Below, piece by piece: positions 43,434 to 52,178 of a stretch of 64,000 bases of DNA. The notes below the pieces were generated by a model, which had not been told where the DNA came from, ran no database searches, and saw only the letters and a list, made by a program, of their open reading frames with translations. The position numbers were made by a program, and so were the translations under genes. The stretch's first letter is position 1. Each line of letters opens with the position of its first letter. The DNA is taken from positions 36,575 through 100,574 of the forward strand of contig JBBRHV010000002.1 of NCBI GenBank assembly GCA_038222225.1. Reading direction: 5' to 3'. The stretch comes from JAKLFA01 sp038222225 (lineage in GTDB: Bacteria; Omnitrophota; Gorgyraeia; Zapsychrales; JANLHA01).

Positions 43434-44602
43434 AAATAATCTTTCACATACTGGCCCAGCGCTTTGATTCCAGCGCAAAAATCTTTTTCGGGTGGAAGTA
43501 AGCTCACCACCAAAAAAGGTTCGGTCTCAAAATCAAAAAAATATCCCGGATGAGTGTAGACCTGTTTTTCTCTTAAAAGATCCAGGGAGAAGGTCTCCTC
43601 ACAGATTCCAGGAGGTAAGGCCAGAACCGCATACCAGCCGCCTTGAGCGTTCAGACATTGCACGCCATAAGAAGCCATTGAAGATAACACTGAAAAATTC
43701 TTTCGGATCCGTTTTAAAATATCCTGCCGCGCGCTAGCCCCCTCTTTGAGCCAAAGCGGAAGGGCATTCTGCGCCGGAGTGCTCACTGAAAGATATGTAT
43801 CACAGATCATTTCCATGCGCCGGCTTGCCTCTTTGACCTTTTCAGTCGGTCCATTGATCACAATCCAGGAAAGTTTCATCTGCGGCAGCCCGACGGCCTT
43901 TGAGAGCCCGCCCAAAACAAAAGTTAAAGCCGCCTTTTCTCCTGCCAAAGACGGAATGGCTATCTGCGGGTCTAACGTATAATCCAGAAAAACCTCATCG
44001 CAAACGATCGCGCAATTTTGCTCAACACAAGCACGTTTCACAAAAGAAACATCTTCTTTGCCCAAGAATGAACCCGTCGGATTATTCGGATTCACGATAA
44101 TCACGACTTTCGCCAAAGGGCTCAAGGCTTCTTTGAACCGCTCCCGGTCCACCTTCCACATCCCCTCGTAGATCAAAGGATACGTTTTCCATTCAATATC
44201 ATTTAACCCCGCCAGAAATTCGAATAAGGGATAACTGGGCTTGGGAAAATACACTTCCTCACCGGGATTCACAAGCAGCCGAAACAGCAAAGAATAAGCC
44301 TCAGAAGTGCTGGCCGTCAGAAAAATCTGTTCCGGATCCACCGGCACTCCGCGCTCCGCATAATACCGACAAACCGCCTCACGGGCACGCAGAGCCCCTC
44401 GAGCATCCGGCCGATAAAACATATTATCCGGATCAAGAAAGGCATTCAGAATTTTTTCGGACGGATAAGACAATCCGCACTGTGTCGGATTGGAAGAGGT
44501 CAGATCAGTCACAGGAGTTCCGCTCTCTTTGAATAACTGAAGCTGCTGCGAAATCAGATTAGAGCATTGCGGCCAATCTGTGCGGACGGAAAACATGCTC
44601 AC
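43430..44602 (-). CDS. PLP-dependent aminotransferase, class I/II
   Basis: A 390-aa fold-type I enzyme. Seen are SSNPTQCGL at the N-terminus, LTASTSEAYSLLFRLL, IIVNPNNPTGSFLG, CDEVFLDY with the cofactor aspartate, and VLGGLSKAVGLPQMKLSW with the PLP lysine. It resembles aspartate or alanine aminotransferases (and MalY-like lyases); substrate is not certain. GTG at 44602 overlaps the previous stop, and ATG at 44596 is the alternative start. Confidence 0.88.
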   Translation of the reverse strand: MSMFSVRTDWPQCSNLISQQLQLFKESGTPVTDLTSSNPTQCGLSYPSEKILNAFLDPDNMFYRPDARGALRAREAVCRYYAERGVPVDPEQIFLTASTSEAYSLLFRLLVNPGEEVYFPKPSYPLFEFLAGLNDIEWKTYPLIYEGMWKVDRERFKEALSPLAKVVIIVNPNNPTGSFLGKEDVSFVKRACVEQNCAIVCDEVFLDYTLDPQIAIPSLAGEKAALTFVLGGLSKAVGLPQMKLSWIVINGPTEKVKEASRRMEMICDTYLSVSTPAQNALPLWLKEGASARQDILKRIRKNFSVLSSMASYGVQCLNAQGGWYAVLALPPGICEETFSLDLLREKQVYTHPGYFFDFETEPFLVVSLLPPEKDFCAGIKALGQYVKDYL

Positions 44603-45279
44603 TTGCCGGTCTCCCTTTTTATGCGCTCCAACTCCTTCTCCTTAACACGGAGTTCCTCTTTGACCTTCATATATTCCGTCTTTGCAATCCAGGAGGTGTC
44701 ATCATGTTTTTTGGAGATCCGGGCATTCTCCGCGCGCAGTTCCAAGATCTCTTTCCGATACGCTTCGGCCTGGGCCCGCGCCTGCGAAAATTCCTGCTCT
44801 AACGACTGTTTCTCCTGTTTTAATACAACGATCTCATCCAGCAATTCTTTGTCCTGACGCTGAATACGCAAAAACTCACTATGCTCATTGGCCAATCGTT
44901 CCTCAGCGTTTTTCAAGCCATTGTTAAGCTTTTGAACTTCCAGCCCCCGCTTTTCAAACTCAGAAACTCCCTTTTTCTGCCACCCGCGCTCCTGGTTTAA
45001 TTTGATCTGCAACGCATTTTCTTTTTCTCTGCTGACTTCAAGCTCCCTCGACAACAATTTTTCCTTTTTCTGCAGTTCAAAAACATCCCTTTTCAGATCA
45101 TGAATATGCCGCTCCATCCGCAACGAAACCGTCTTCCAATCCTTCTGCTCATTCTCACTCATGGGTTTTGAAAATTTCTTCTTGGGGCGATGAGTTGAAG
45201 ATGGAAAAAACGTCAATAAGGCAACAACAAATACTCCAAAAATGACTCCCACGACAATTAATAAATATTGATCCGGCAT
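44599..45279 (-). CDS. Membrane-anchored coiled-coil protein
   Basis: A 226-aa protein with an N-terminal membrane helix (about residues 5-25, YLLIVVGVIFGVFVVALL) followed by a basic linker and about 170 residues of continuous coiled coil (for example LKQEKQSLEQEFSQARAQA). No enzymatic motif. Such proteins often organise envelope or division complexes. ATG at 45279 has an AGGGGGA site. A stem-loop separates it from the AsmA-like gene upstream. Confidence 0.75.
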   Translation of the reverse strand: MPDQYLLIVVGVIFGVFVVALLTFFPSSTHRPKKKFSKPMSENEQKDWKTVSLRMERHIHDLKRDVFELQKKEKLLSRELEVSREKENALQIKLNQERGWQKKGVSEFEKRGLEVQKLNNGLKNAEERLANEHSEFLRIQRQDKELLDEIVVLKQEKQSLEQEFSQARAQAEAYRKEILELRAENARISKKHDDTSWIAKTEYMKVKEELRVKEKELERIKRETGK

Positions 45280-45306
45280 ATATTCCCCCTTCACACTAAA
45301 CATGAA

Positions 45307-45330
45307 AGACCGATCCTCTTCGATCGGTCT
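45307..45330. terminator. Stem-loop, possible terminator or attenuator
   Basis: A perfect 9-bp stem (AGACCGATC and GATCGGTCT) with a 6-base loop. On the minus strand it lies after the AsmA-like gene and before the coiled-coil gene; only a weak T-rich stretch (TTTCATGTTT) follows, so termination may be partial. Confidence 0.45.
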
Positions 45331-45355
45331 CTCTCATCAAATACAAATTTTTCCC

Positions 45356-46351
45356 TCAATATTCCCTCAAAAGAAACCGAATAATCCCTTCCGGCATCGC
45401 CAATGGGATCCGTCCTTTCAACGTCATATTTTCCACACTGTTGTTCAAACGAAACACCAGGATCATTTCCTGATCACGGCCATTTTGAAAATAAAGTCTC
45501 CCCTTATCAAATACAAAATTTGATCCCTTTTCCATCAACGTATTGACCAGCGCCACATCTCCCGCGGTCAATTCCTTCTCTTTAGGCAGAAGCAAAGACG
45601 GATCCATGCTTCCGCCCTTGTCTGCATCAAGGCTGATCGCAAGAATCTCGGGCTGCTGAGCTCCCACCAAACGGACAGATCCGTTCAATGGGGCAGTCAC
45701 TTTGGAAAAAAATGAGCTGCTGATCGTTGTCAATTGTGAGGCTTCGATATTCTTGAATTCAAACCAGAAAATATAACTGAAATCCGGTTTAAATTCATAA
45801 GAAATCTGCGAAAGAACTTCTCCGTTATAGGCAGAAGCTTTAATATCACTAAGCTCGGCTTTTTGATGGTTCACTTGAATTTTCAAATCCACATCCTGGA
45901 ACTCATAGACCCACAACCGAGCCTGCTTGGCGAAGAGGATCCCTTTTGCCGCATCCACGGTTTTCTCCCCCAAGGCAAGATCCAAATTGGCCTTGATCCC
46001 TCTAAATTCAATATTCCCGGAGACAAAACGCGCTCCGGAAATCGAGACCTTGATGTTCGTTCTCTCCCGGACGGCTTGAATAAAATCATGCACATTGATG
46101 CGTTCCGCATAGAGCTGATAACGCTGCCCGTCCTTCTCAACAACCATATCCACATCCATCAAACTGAGATATTCCGGATAATGCGCTATCTGCCTCCGGC
46201 ATTTAAAAGACTCCAGCTTAAAATTCTGGACCTGCTCAGAAACAAATTGAGGCACAAACCAATTCACGAAAAAAGGAGTATTTAATATAAGCCACGCGCA
46301 TCCAAACACAATTCCTGTAAATATGACCAGCGGAATCACATATCTCCTCAT
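45356..46351 (-). CDS. AsmA-like membrane-anchored protein
   Basis: A 331-aa protein with one N-terminal membrane helix (about residues 5-27) and a large beta-rich periplasmic part with repeating patterns (SISGARFVSGNIEFRG, DLKIQVNHQKAELSDI, RLYFQNGRDQEMILVF) like AsmA/DUF748-type proteins, which are linked to lipid movement between membranes. The match is by pattern only. The ATG follows a strong GGGGGGGG-type purine run. Confidence 0.6.
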   Translation of the reverse strand: MRRYVIPLVIFTGIVFGCAWLILNTPFFVNWFVPQFVSEQVQNFKLESFKCRRQIAHYPEYLSLMDVDMVVEKDGQRYQLYAERINVHDFIQAVRERTNIKVSISGARFVSGNIEFRGIKANLDLALGEKTVDAAKGILFAKQARLWVYEFQDVDLKIQVNHQKAELSDIKASAYNGEVLSQISYEFKPDFSYIFWFEFKNIEASQLTTISSSFFSKVTAPLNGSVRLVGAQQPEILAISLDADKGGSMDPSLLLPKEKELTAGDVALVNTLMEKGSNFVFDKGRLYFQNGRDQEMILVFRLNNSVENMTLKGRIPLAMPEGIIRFLLREY

Positions 46352-46370
46352 GTCCCCCCCCTTTTCTAAA

Positions 46371-46727
46371 TCAGCGATGTTCTTTTCGGAATATATCGGC
46401 AGCCTCTATAAAGAGCTTGAATTGATCCTTCAGCCCAGCTAACGCGTCGGCTAATCCGCCGCCATCTCCTTCCGCGCCTTTTTTCTCGATGGTCAGGCAC
46501 GTCTGATAAATTTGACGGGCGGAAATATTCCCGGCCGCTCCCTTGATCGAATGGGCCAAATTCCTTATCTCCTCGGAATGACCCGTGCTGTACGCCGCTT
46601 CAAGCTGCGGCAACTTCACTTGAAAATCTTCTTGGAATATATCAAAGAGCTCCAAGAGCAATTCAACATCCTCTTGCACCCTGTCTAAGGCATCCTCTAT
46701 ATCCAACACATTTTTATCAATCTCCAT
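46371..46727 (-). CDS. Histidine phosphotransfer (Hpt) protein
   Basis: A 118-aa four-helix Hpt protein with the phosphorylated His59 in NLAHSIKGAAGNI. Hpt proteins shuttle phosphate between receiver domains. It follows the hybrid kinase gene by 13 bases, so it is the likely next step after that kinase's receiver; an output receiver is not in this operon. The start at 46727 has an AAAGGAT site. Confidence 0.9.
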   Translation of the reverse strand: MEIDKNVLDIEDALDRVQEDVELLLELFDIFQEDFQVKLPQLEAAYSTGHSEEIRNLAHSIKGAAGNISARQIYQTCLTIEKKGAEGDGGGLADALAGLKDQFKLFIEAADIFRKEHR

Positions 46728-46740
46728 ACAGATCCTTTCT

Positions 46741-48699
46741 TTATTTAAACAATGCCTCAATGGTCTCATACATCTGAGCGCGATCAATCGGCTTAGAAAT
46801 ATAGCCGTCCATCCCGCTCTCTAAAAACTCTTCCCGATCCCCCGACATTACCCGTGCGGTCAATGCAACGATAGGGATATGCCCCCCTGTTTTTTGCTCA
46901 TTTTCTCGGATAAGACGTGTTGCCTCTATTCCTCCGATGACAGGCATCTGCACATCCATCAGAATGACATCAAATTTTTGCTTTTCTAACATCTTGAGGA
47001 CCTCCTGACCGTCCCCTACCGCCTCCACCGTCCACCCCTTTTTCTCAAGCATACGGGCGGCGATCTTTTGATTAACCAGATTGTCTTCCGCCAATAAGAT
47101 ATGCAAAGCTTGACCTGAGCCGGATATCATCTCAAACTTTTTACCCGGCAACTGCGCCATCAACTGATCAACAAGACTTTCTTCTTGCAAGGCCGCGGGG
47201 ATATCTTCCTTTTTGACGACCTCAAACGAAGAAGAGAAATAAAATGTGCTGCCCAAGCCCACCTTACTCTTAACCCAAATCTCGCCATGCATGAGTTCAA
47301 CGAGACGCTTACAAATCGAAAGACCCAACCCGGTCCCGCCGAACTTGCGGGTTGTAGAAACATCCGCCTGCGTAAAGACTTCAAAAACCGCATCTAACTT
47401 ATCCTCAGGGATGCCCACACCATCATCTTTCACCGAAAACTCCAATTCACACTGGCCCCCCTTCTCAGAAAGACTTTTCACATGAACCTCGATGCCGCCC
47501 TGAGACGTAAATTTTATGGCATTATTGACCAGATTGACTAAAATTTGCCGGATCCGAACCGGATCCCCTTTAACAAGCTGCGGAATTTTCTTGTCCACCG
47601 ACCACTTAAAATCAATCTTCTTGTTCTTGGCCAAAATGTACATTGTTTTGAATACGCTCTCAACGATCTTCTCGATGCTGATCTCGATATATTCAAGCTG
47701 GATTTTCCCGGCTTCAACGCGGGAAAGATCTAAAATATCATTCAGCAGACTTAAAAGAATGTCTGCTGCATTTTTCACAATCTTGAGATTGTCCAATTGC
47801 TCCCCGGTTAATTCGGTATCCAATGTCAAATCAATCATGCCCATGATAGTATTCATAGGAGTTCTCACTTCATGTGACATATTCGCTAAGAACATTGTCT
47901 TGGATTTACTGGCCTCCTCAGCGGACTTCTTCGCCTCCAAAAGCATCTTGTGGGAACGTTTCTGTTCAGAGACATCATGCATAATTGCAATCGCTCCAAT
48001 GATCTCGCCTTGAATGTCCCGGATTGCCGATAAAGAAATCCCAGCATCCATCCGTGAACCATTCTTACGGATGATCTCCGCTTCGATATCCGGCAAAAAC
48101 CCCTTTCGGAAAATACGCCCGATCTTCAAACGCATCCAATCCTTCAGAGAAAATAATTTTTTCAAATGCACATTAAAAAGATCCTCCCGGTTCATGCCGA
48201 GCATTTGCTCAGCAAAAGGATTCCAGGCAATAATATGCATTTCCTTATCCGAAACGATGATCCCAACCGGCGAATTGTTAAAAACGGTCTTAAATAATTC
48301 TTTTGAATCCGCCAGATCACGAACAAGCTGATATTGGTTGGAAACATTTTCTATGACACCTTCCATGTGACGGACCTCGCCCCGGCTGTTCTTGCCCCCT
48401 GCTAACGTGGTCCGGCAGATAAGATTCTCATCCGCCTTGGTCTTAAGCGTAATCTCCTGATCCTTAATAACCGCTGTTCCCTTTTGGACCTTGCTCATCA
48501 AATTTTGATAGGCCCGTTTGGACGTGAATATTTTATACGGATCAAGGCCGAGCAACTCCTCGACTGTGTAGCCCAGCATGGTTGCCAACGATTCGTTGAC
48601 ATATTCAAAATGATCGCTTTTTCTCAAACTGATACGAAAAGCGCCCTGCGGCAAAAGATTAAACAGGGCTGAAAATTCATATCCTTCATTCATCGACAT
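46741..48699 (-). CDS. Hybrid sensor histidine kinase (PAS-PAS-HisKA-HATPase-REC)
   Basis: A soluble 652-aa kinase. Two PAS sensor domains (about residues 10-120 and 130-245), a dimerisation domain with the phosphorylated His276 in MSHEVRTPMN, an ATPase domain with VNLVNNAIKF, DDGVGIPEDK and FGGTGLGLSICK, and a C-terminal receiver (about 530-652) with the aspartate in VILMDVQMPVIGG. No membrane helix is seen, so it senses a cytosolic cue. ATG at 48699 with AGAGG seven bases upstream. Confidence 0.94.
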   Translation of the reverse strand: MSMNEGYEFSALFNLLPQGAFRISLRKSDHFEYVNESLATMLGYTVEELLGLDPYKIFTSKRAYQNLMSKVQKGTAVIKDQEITLKTKADENLICRTTLAGGKNSRGEVRHMEGVIENVSNQYQLVRDLADSKELFKTVFNNSPVGIIVSDKEMHIIAWNPFAEQMLGMNREDLFNVHLKKLFSLKDWMRLKIGRIFRKGFLPDIEAEIIRKNGSRMDAGISLSAIRDIQGEIIGAIAIMHDVSEQKRSHKMLLEAKKSAEEASKSKTMFLANMSHEVRTPMNTIMGMIDLTLDTELTGEQLDNLKIVKNAADILLSLLNDILDLSRVEAGKIQLEYIEISIEKIVESVFKTMYILAKNKKIDFKWSVDKKIPQLVKGDPVRIRQILVNLVNNAIKFTSQGGIEVHVKSLSEKGGQCELEFSVKDDGVGIPEDKLDAVFEVFTQADVSTTRKFGGTGLGLSICKRLVELMHGEIWVKSKVGLGSTFYFSSSFEVVKKEDIPAALQEESLVDQLMAQLPGKKFEMISGSGQALHILLAEDNLVNQKIAARMLEKKGWTVEAVGDGQEVLKMLEKQKFDVILMDVQMPVIGGIEATRLIRENEQKTGGHIPIVALTARVMSGDREEFLESGMDGYISKPIDRAQMYETIEALFK

Positions 48700-48731
48700 A
48701 AACAAACCTCTGCATTATTTCACATCAAGTC

Positions 48732-49025
48732 TTAATTCTTTTTAAATTTCATGTTTGAAACCAACGCAACCAAGGCAAAGCCCGCAATCACCACTGTTAA
48801 TGACATCATACACAGGCTGATGACTCCCCACCATTCCTGTCCCAGCCCGTGAGGCGAAGCCCCATTCACAATATAACCGATCACCAAAAGAGCCAGCATC
48901 GTCGGGATCCCGGCCAAAAGAAAAAGAAACAGGGCGCAAACAAACGTAATCGCCATAACGACCCCATTATATAAAAGCAAATCTCCTTTAGCCATTCGAC
49001 TGGCTGCGATTCCGATCCGTTTCAT
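48732..49025 (-). CDS. Small membrane protein, two helices
   Basis: A 97-aa protein with two to three hydrophobic segments (about residues 20-55 and 65-90) and a positively charged C-terminal tail (MKFKKN). AAGGAGA precedes the ATG. Family not recognised. It lies between the HD-domain gene and the hybrid kinase on the same strand. Confidence 0.7.
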   Translation of the reverse strand: MKRIGIAASRMAKGDLLLYNGVVMAITFVCALFLFLLAGIPTMLALLVIGYIVNGASPHGLGQEWWGVISLCMMSLTVVIAGFALVALVSNMKFKKN

Positions 49026-49034
49026 GGAATCTCC

Positions 49035-49640
49035 TTAACGTTCAAATTTAACAACCGCTTGCCACCACTGACTGCTGTCCCATGATTTCAAGTTCCGCCA
49101 AAGCTCTTGCGCGATCTTAGTATGAAGATGCTCCGGGGCCCGCTCAAAAAAATGTTCGGCCTCAGGAAAACCCATATCTAAATACTCACGCGCCTGAACC
49201 AGACATTCTAAAATATCGGCATCCCGGGCAACAATGCTTTCCTGAGATGTTTGCGTATCATATTCGTCACGGGCCGCCTTTAAGGGCTGCTTTACGCGCT
49301 CATTCAAAAAAGAGATCTGATCCTGAAAGACTTTCTTCTCTGCCTGTTTGAAATCAATATAATAATGGCCCATCTTGTGCAAATCATTAATGCGCGCTTC
49401 ATGAATATCATTAAAAAGACACATGGTGACCACTTTATAGGGATCAACCCCCTCCATGAACGCCATATAATAGCCGATGACTGCCGTACGGAAACAATGA
49501 TCGGCAACACTTTCCGGATCTTTAATCCCTGCCACCCACCAGCCGCTGCGCTTCACGCGCTTGAGCAGACCGGCCTCAGCAAAAAAATCTAAAGCGCCCT
49601 TCATCTCCCGCGATGTTGCTTTCTGGCTTTTCTTACCCAT
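49035..49640 (-). CDS. HD-domain phosphohydrolase (YfbR/HDDC2-like) with HD changed to ND
   Basis: A 201-aa protein resembling 5'-deoxynucleotidase-type HD proteins. First metal histidine in SVADHCFRTAVIG; the central pair reads LFNDIHEARINDLHK, so the usual HD is ND; the last aspartate is in ARDADILECL. The following HEARxxD is conserved. Activity may be altered, or this may be an accepted variant of the family. ATG at 49640, or GTG at 49643, ends the gap after rlmB. Confidence 0.8.
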   Translation of the reverse strand: MGKKSQKATSREMKGALDFFAEAGLLKRVKRSGWWVAGIKDPESVADHCFRTAVIGYYMAFMEGVDPYKVVTMCLFNDIHEARINDLHKMGHYYIDFKQAEKKVFQDQISFLNERVKQPLKAARDEYDTQTSQESIVARDADILECLVQAREYLDMGFPEAEHFFERAPEHLHTKIAQELWRNLKSWDSSQWWQAVVKFER

Positions 49641-49646
49641 CACAAC

Positions 49647-50372
49647 TTATCTCTTTCCTTGTTTCTGACGCATGATTTCATAACAAAACACCGTTGCCGC
49701 GTGCGCCGCATTTAAGGACATGCGCGGCTGCGCCATAGGAAGCGTCAACGTTTGATCAATCAACTTTCGCGTCACCGCACGGACGCCTTTCTGCTCGGAC
49801 CCAAATACAATGCCTAAAGGAAACTGCAATTTCGCATCAAGAATACTCTCCCCTTCATCAACCACCGTCCCGGAAATCCAGATTCCCTTGTCTTTGGCCT
49901 GATTTAAGGCTCTCCCTAAATTTGCGACCTTGGAAATCGGCACATAATTTTCTCCGCCGCAGGCCACACGCAAAACGGTTTCGGTGACAGCCACCGAATC
50001 ATGCGTCGGTAAAACAACAGCAAACCCTCCGAAGCATCCGCAACTGCGAAGAATACCCCCAAAATTTTGCGGGTCGTTCAGCCCATCCAGAAAAACCAAA
50101 ACCAGATTTTTCTTCAGCACCTGTCCCAACAGCTCATCATACTCAACATAAGGGTAATCCCCAATATCCGCTAAAATCCCTTGGGCATTGACACTCCGGG
50201 CCAGCTTCTGAATTTTGCTCTTCGGCACAGGACAGACGGCGATTCCCGACTTCTTCGCCTTCTTGTAAATATACCCGGCATCTGCATGGCCTATTTCAAT
50301 ATAAATTTTTTTAATACTCTGTGGATTGAACTTCAGACGTTCGATCACAGGATTCTTTCCGTAAAGACGCAT
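49647..50372 (-). CDS. rlmB: 23S rRNA Gm2251 2'-O-methyltransferase
   Basis: A 241-aa SpoU-family enzyme. N-terminal substrate domain (LYGKNPVIERLKF), then GLNDPQNFGGILRSCGCFGG, ASKVANLGRALNQAK-like and IVFGSEQKGVRAVTRK, with LPMAQPRMSLNAAHAATVFCYE (each seen in parts). RlmB methylates the P-loop of 23S rRNA. A second member of the same superfamily is encoded at 33156-33944. Confidence 0.9.
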   Translation of the reverse strand: MRLYGKNPVIERLKFNPQSIKKIYIEIGHADAGYIYKKAKKSGIAVCPVPKSKIQKLARSVNAQGILADIGDYPYVEYDELLGQVLKKNLVLVFLDGLNDPQNFGGILRSCGCFGGFAVVLPTHDSVAVTETVLRVACGGENYVPISKVANLGRALNQAKDKGIWISGTVVDEGESILDAKLQFPLGIVFGSEQKGVRAVTRKLIDQTLTLPMAQPRMSLNAAHAATVFCYEIMRQKQGKR

Positions 50373-50377
50373 GAAAA

Positions 50378-50647
50378 CTATTCTCCTTGCATGATTTTAT
50401 CTCGGCGCCCAACCTTCCGGCTGTAGCCTTCCTCGATCTCTTTTTTTTCCGTCACATATTCCGCATAGGTAGCCTCTCCGGACAAATACCGGCTTTCAAC
50501 GGCATCCAGCTTTTGCTGATATTCAGTAAATGCCGTATCTCTCAAAACATTCGGGGGATTCTCAATGAAAGACTGCACCGGCCGCTCGCCGAAACTGCAG
50601 CCGACGGCCAGCAGAACACACATTAAGAGCAACATGCCATATTTCAT
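50378..50647 (-). CDS. Small lipoprotein, unknown
   Basis: An 89-aa protein with a signal peptide and lipobox LLAVGC (cysteine near residue 17), then a short helical, charged mature part (YQQKLDAVESRYLSGEATYAEYVTEKKEIEEGY). An AAAGGAGG site precedes the ATG. Family not recognised. It follows the zinc-ribbon membrane protein gene and precedes rlmB. Confidence 0.75.
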   Translation of the reverse strand: MKYGMLLLMCVLLAVGCSFGERPVQSFIENPPNVLRDTAFTEYQQKLDAVESRYLSGEATYAEYVTEKKEIEEGYSRKVGRRDKIMQGE

Positions 50648-50668
50648 AAAATCCTCCTTTTAAACTCT

Positions 50669-51418
50669 TTATTGTCCTTGAATCACCGCCACAAACATAA
50701 CCGTTGCCGGAAGACTTATCCAAATAAGAACTAAAATCCACAACCCGATCGAAAACCAAATACATGTGATATCCAAAACGCTCGAAAAATATTCTTTTTT
50801 CGCGCACAGATCCCAGTATGCGCTGGTGTATCCGGCAGATCTTTTCATCTTTCCCAAACTCCTGAGCTCCTTCTCGTGCCGCAGAATATCACCGCTTAAA
50901 ATCTCATCAATCACTTTTTGATATTCTCTGTTATAAGAACATTCACGGTGATTATGTTCATCTTGCCGGGGCCGCTGGAATTTATAAAATTTCCACCCGC
51001 ATTGAGGGCAATACTTGCAATAAGAAAGACGGCAATAGATCGTATCCACAATATTGACAAACAGCCATGGCAATATCAGCAACGATGCCCACCCGATCGA
51101 CTGAATAAAGGGACGCCGGAACACCTTTCCCTTCAAGAAATCCTTCCGGCTGAACAGATGCATAAAATGAAACGTCCGCGTCCGAAAATAACTGGCTACA
51201 ATAAACTGTAACCGCGTATGTATTCCGATCTGACGGTCCCCGACAACCTGCTGAATGACCGGATCATATGCCCCATTGAAAAAATCAACCTGATGTTGCT
51301 CTTGCAAATCAGGATTTTCATCGTCTGATGCCATCAAAAGCGTGTCACAATACAAACACCGCGTGCGCTCCTCTTCCACAAATGTCACGCCGCAACTCGG
51401 ACATTTTCTCATACTCAT
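50669..51418 (-). CDS. Zinc-ribbon membrane protein, unknown
   Basis: A 249-aa protein with an N-terminal zinc ribbon (KCPSCG and RCLYCD), a second cysteine cluster (KYCPQCGWKF), and membrane segments (about residues 120-140 and 210-245). The stretch between (NGAYDPVIQQVVG...RLQFIVASYF) is not recognised. It could be a membrane adaptor of the surface-polysaccharide genes that follow. The ATG has GGAG upstream. Confidence 0.7.
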   Translation of the reverse strand: MSMRKCPSCGVTFVEEERTRCLYCDTLLMASDDENPDLQEQHQVDFFNGAYDPVIQQVVGDRQIGIHTRLQFIVASYFRTRTFHFMHLFSRKDFLKGKVFRRPFIQSIGWASLLILPWLFVNIVDTIYCRLSYCKYCPQCGWKFYKFQRPRQDEHNHRECSYNREYQKVIDEILSGDILRHEKELRSLGKMKRSAGYTSAYWDLCAKKEYFSSVLDITCIWFSIGLWILVLIWISLPATVMFVAVIQGQ

Positions 51419-51430
51419 GTTCCAGCGCTC

Positions 51431-52171
51431 CTAATGGCGGATACGTAAACCTAACAAAATCAGCGGCCTTAAAATACTCCACCACCCGCTGATTGGTTTC
51501 ATTTTTGTATAACCCAATTCACGGGGCGGATAAATCTTAGTGACCGGAACTTCTTTAAAACGGTGCCCGTGTTTGATGGCCTTATATAAAATATAGGGTT
51601 CCAGTTCATAAGCATTCAGCCAATCTTGGTCAATGTTGATTTCCTGATCATCAAAGAGGGACAGCTGCATCGCCCGAAACCCGTTGGTACTGTCAGTCAC
51701 CTTGACCCCTGTCAGAATACTCATTAAAAAAGGATGCAAACGAGTCGCCCATTTACGATAAAGAGGCATATCTCCACCGATGCGCTCTCCTCCAACATAA
51801 CGGGAGCCTTGAACGATTTCAAAGCCCTGATCAGACAACGGCGACAGCAAAAGCGGGATCTCATGCGGGTCATCTTTATCATTTCCGGCCATGATCACGA
51901 TCGTCCGATACCCCTGGCTCTTGGCAAAATGGATCGCCGTACGAATAGCCGCTCCAACGCCCCGGCGGACATCATGACGTACTGCTGAAACTCCCTGCTC
52001 TTTAAACGAATTGATCATAGCGGTTGTTCCATCGGTCGAACCATCATCTATGACCACATAATCCACCGCATCGCGAACCGGAGCATTGAGAAACCGCTGA
52101 ATGGCATTTTCAAGCTTTGTGAGCTCGTTATAGGCAATAGGACAAACGACCGCATCATGCTTTCGCATCAT
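51431..52171 (-). CDS. Glycosyltransferase family 2 (DPM1-like)
   Basis: A 246-aa GT-A enzyme. VVIDDGSTDGTTAMI, RGVGAAIRTAI, MAGNDKDDPHEIPLLL and GSRYVGGERIGGD are the family motifs; the C-terminus has KEVPVTKIYPPRE. No membrane helix. It probably makes a lipid-linked sugar such as polyprenyl-phosphate mannose or glucose, which the GT39-like enzyme at 54354 could use. ATG at 52171 follows AAGGGAG. Confidence 0.87.
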   Translation of the reverse strand: MMRKHDAVVCPIAYNELTKLENAIQRFLNAPVRDAVDYVVIDDGSTDGTTAMINSFKEQGVSAVRHDVRRGVGAAIRTAIHFAKSQGYRTIVIMAGNDKDDPHEIPLLLSPLSDQGFEIVQGSRYVGGERIGGDMPLYRKWATRLHPFLMSILTGVKVTDSTNGFRAMQLSLFDDQEINIDQDWLNAYELEPYILYKAIKHGHRFKEVPVTKIYPPRELGYTKMKPISGWWSILRPLILLGLRIRH

Positions 52172-52178
52172 AGAATCT

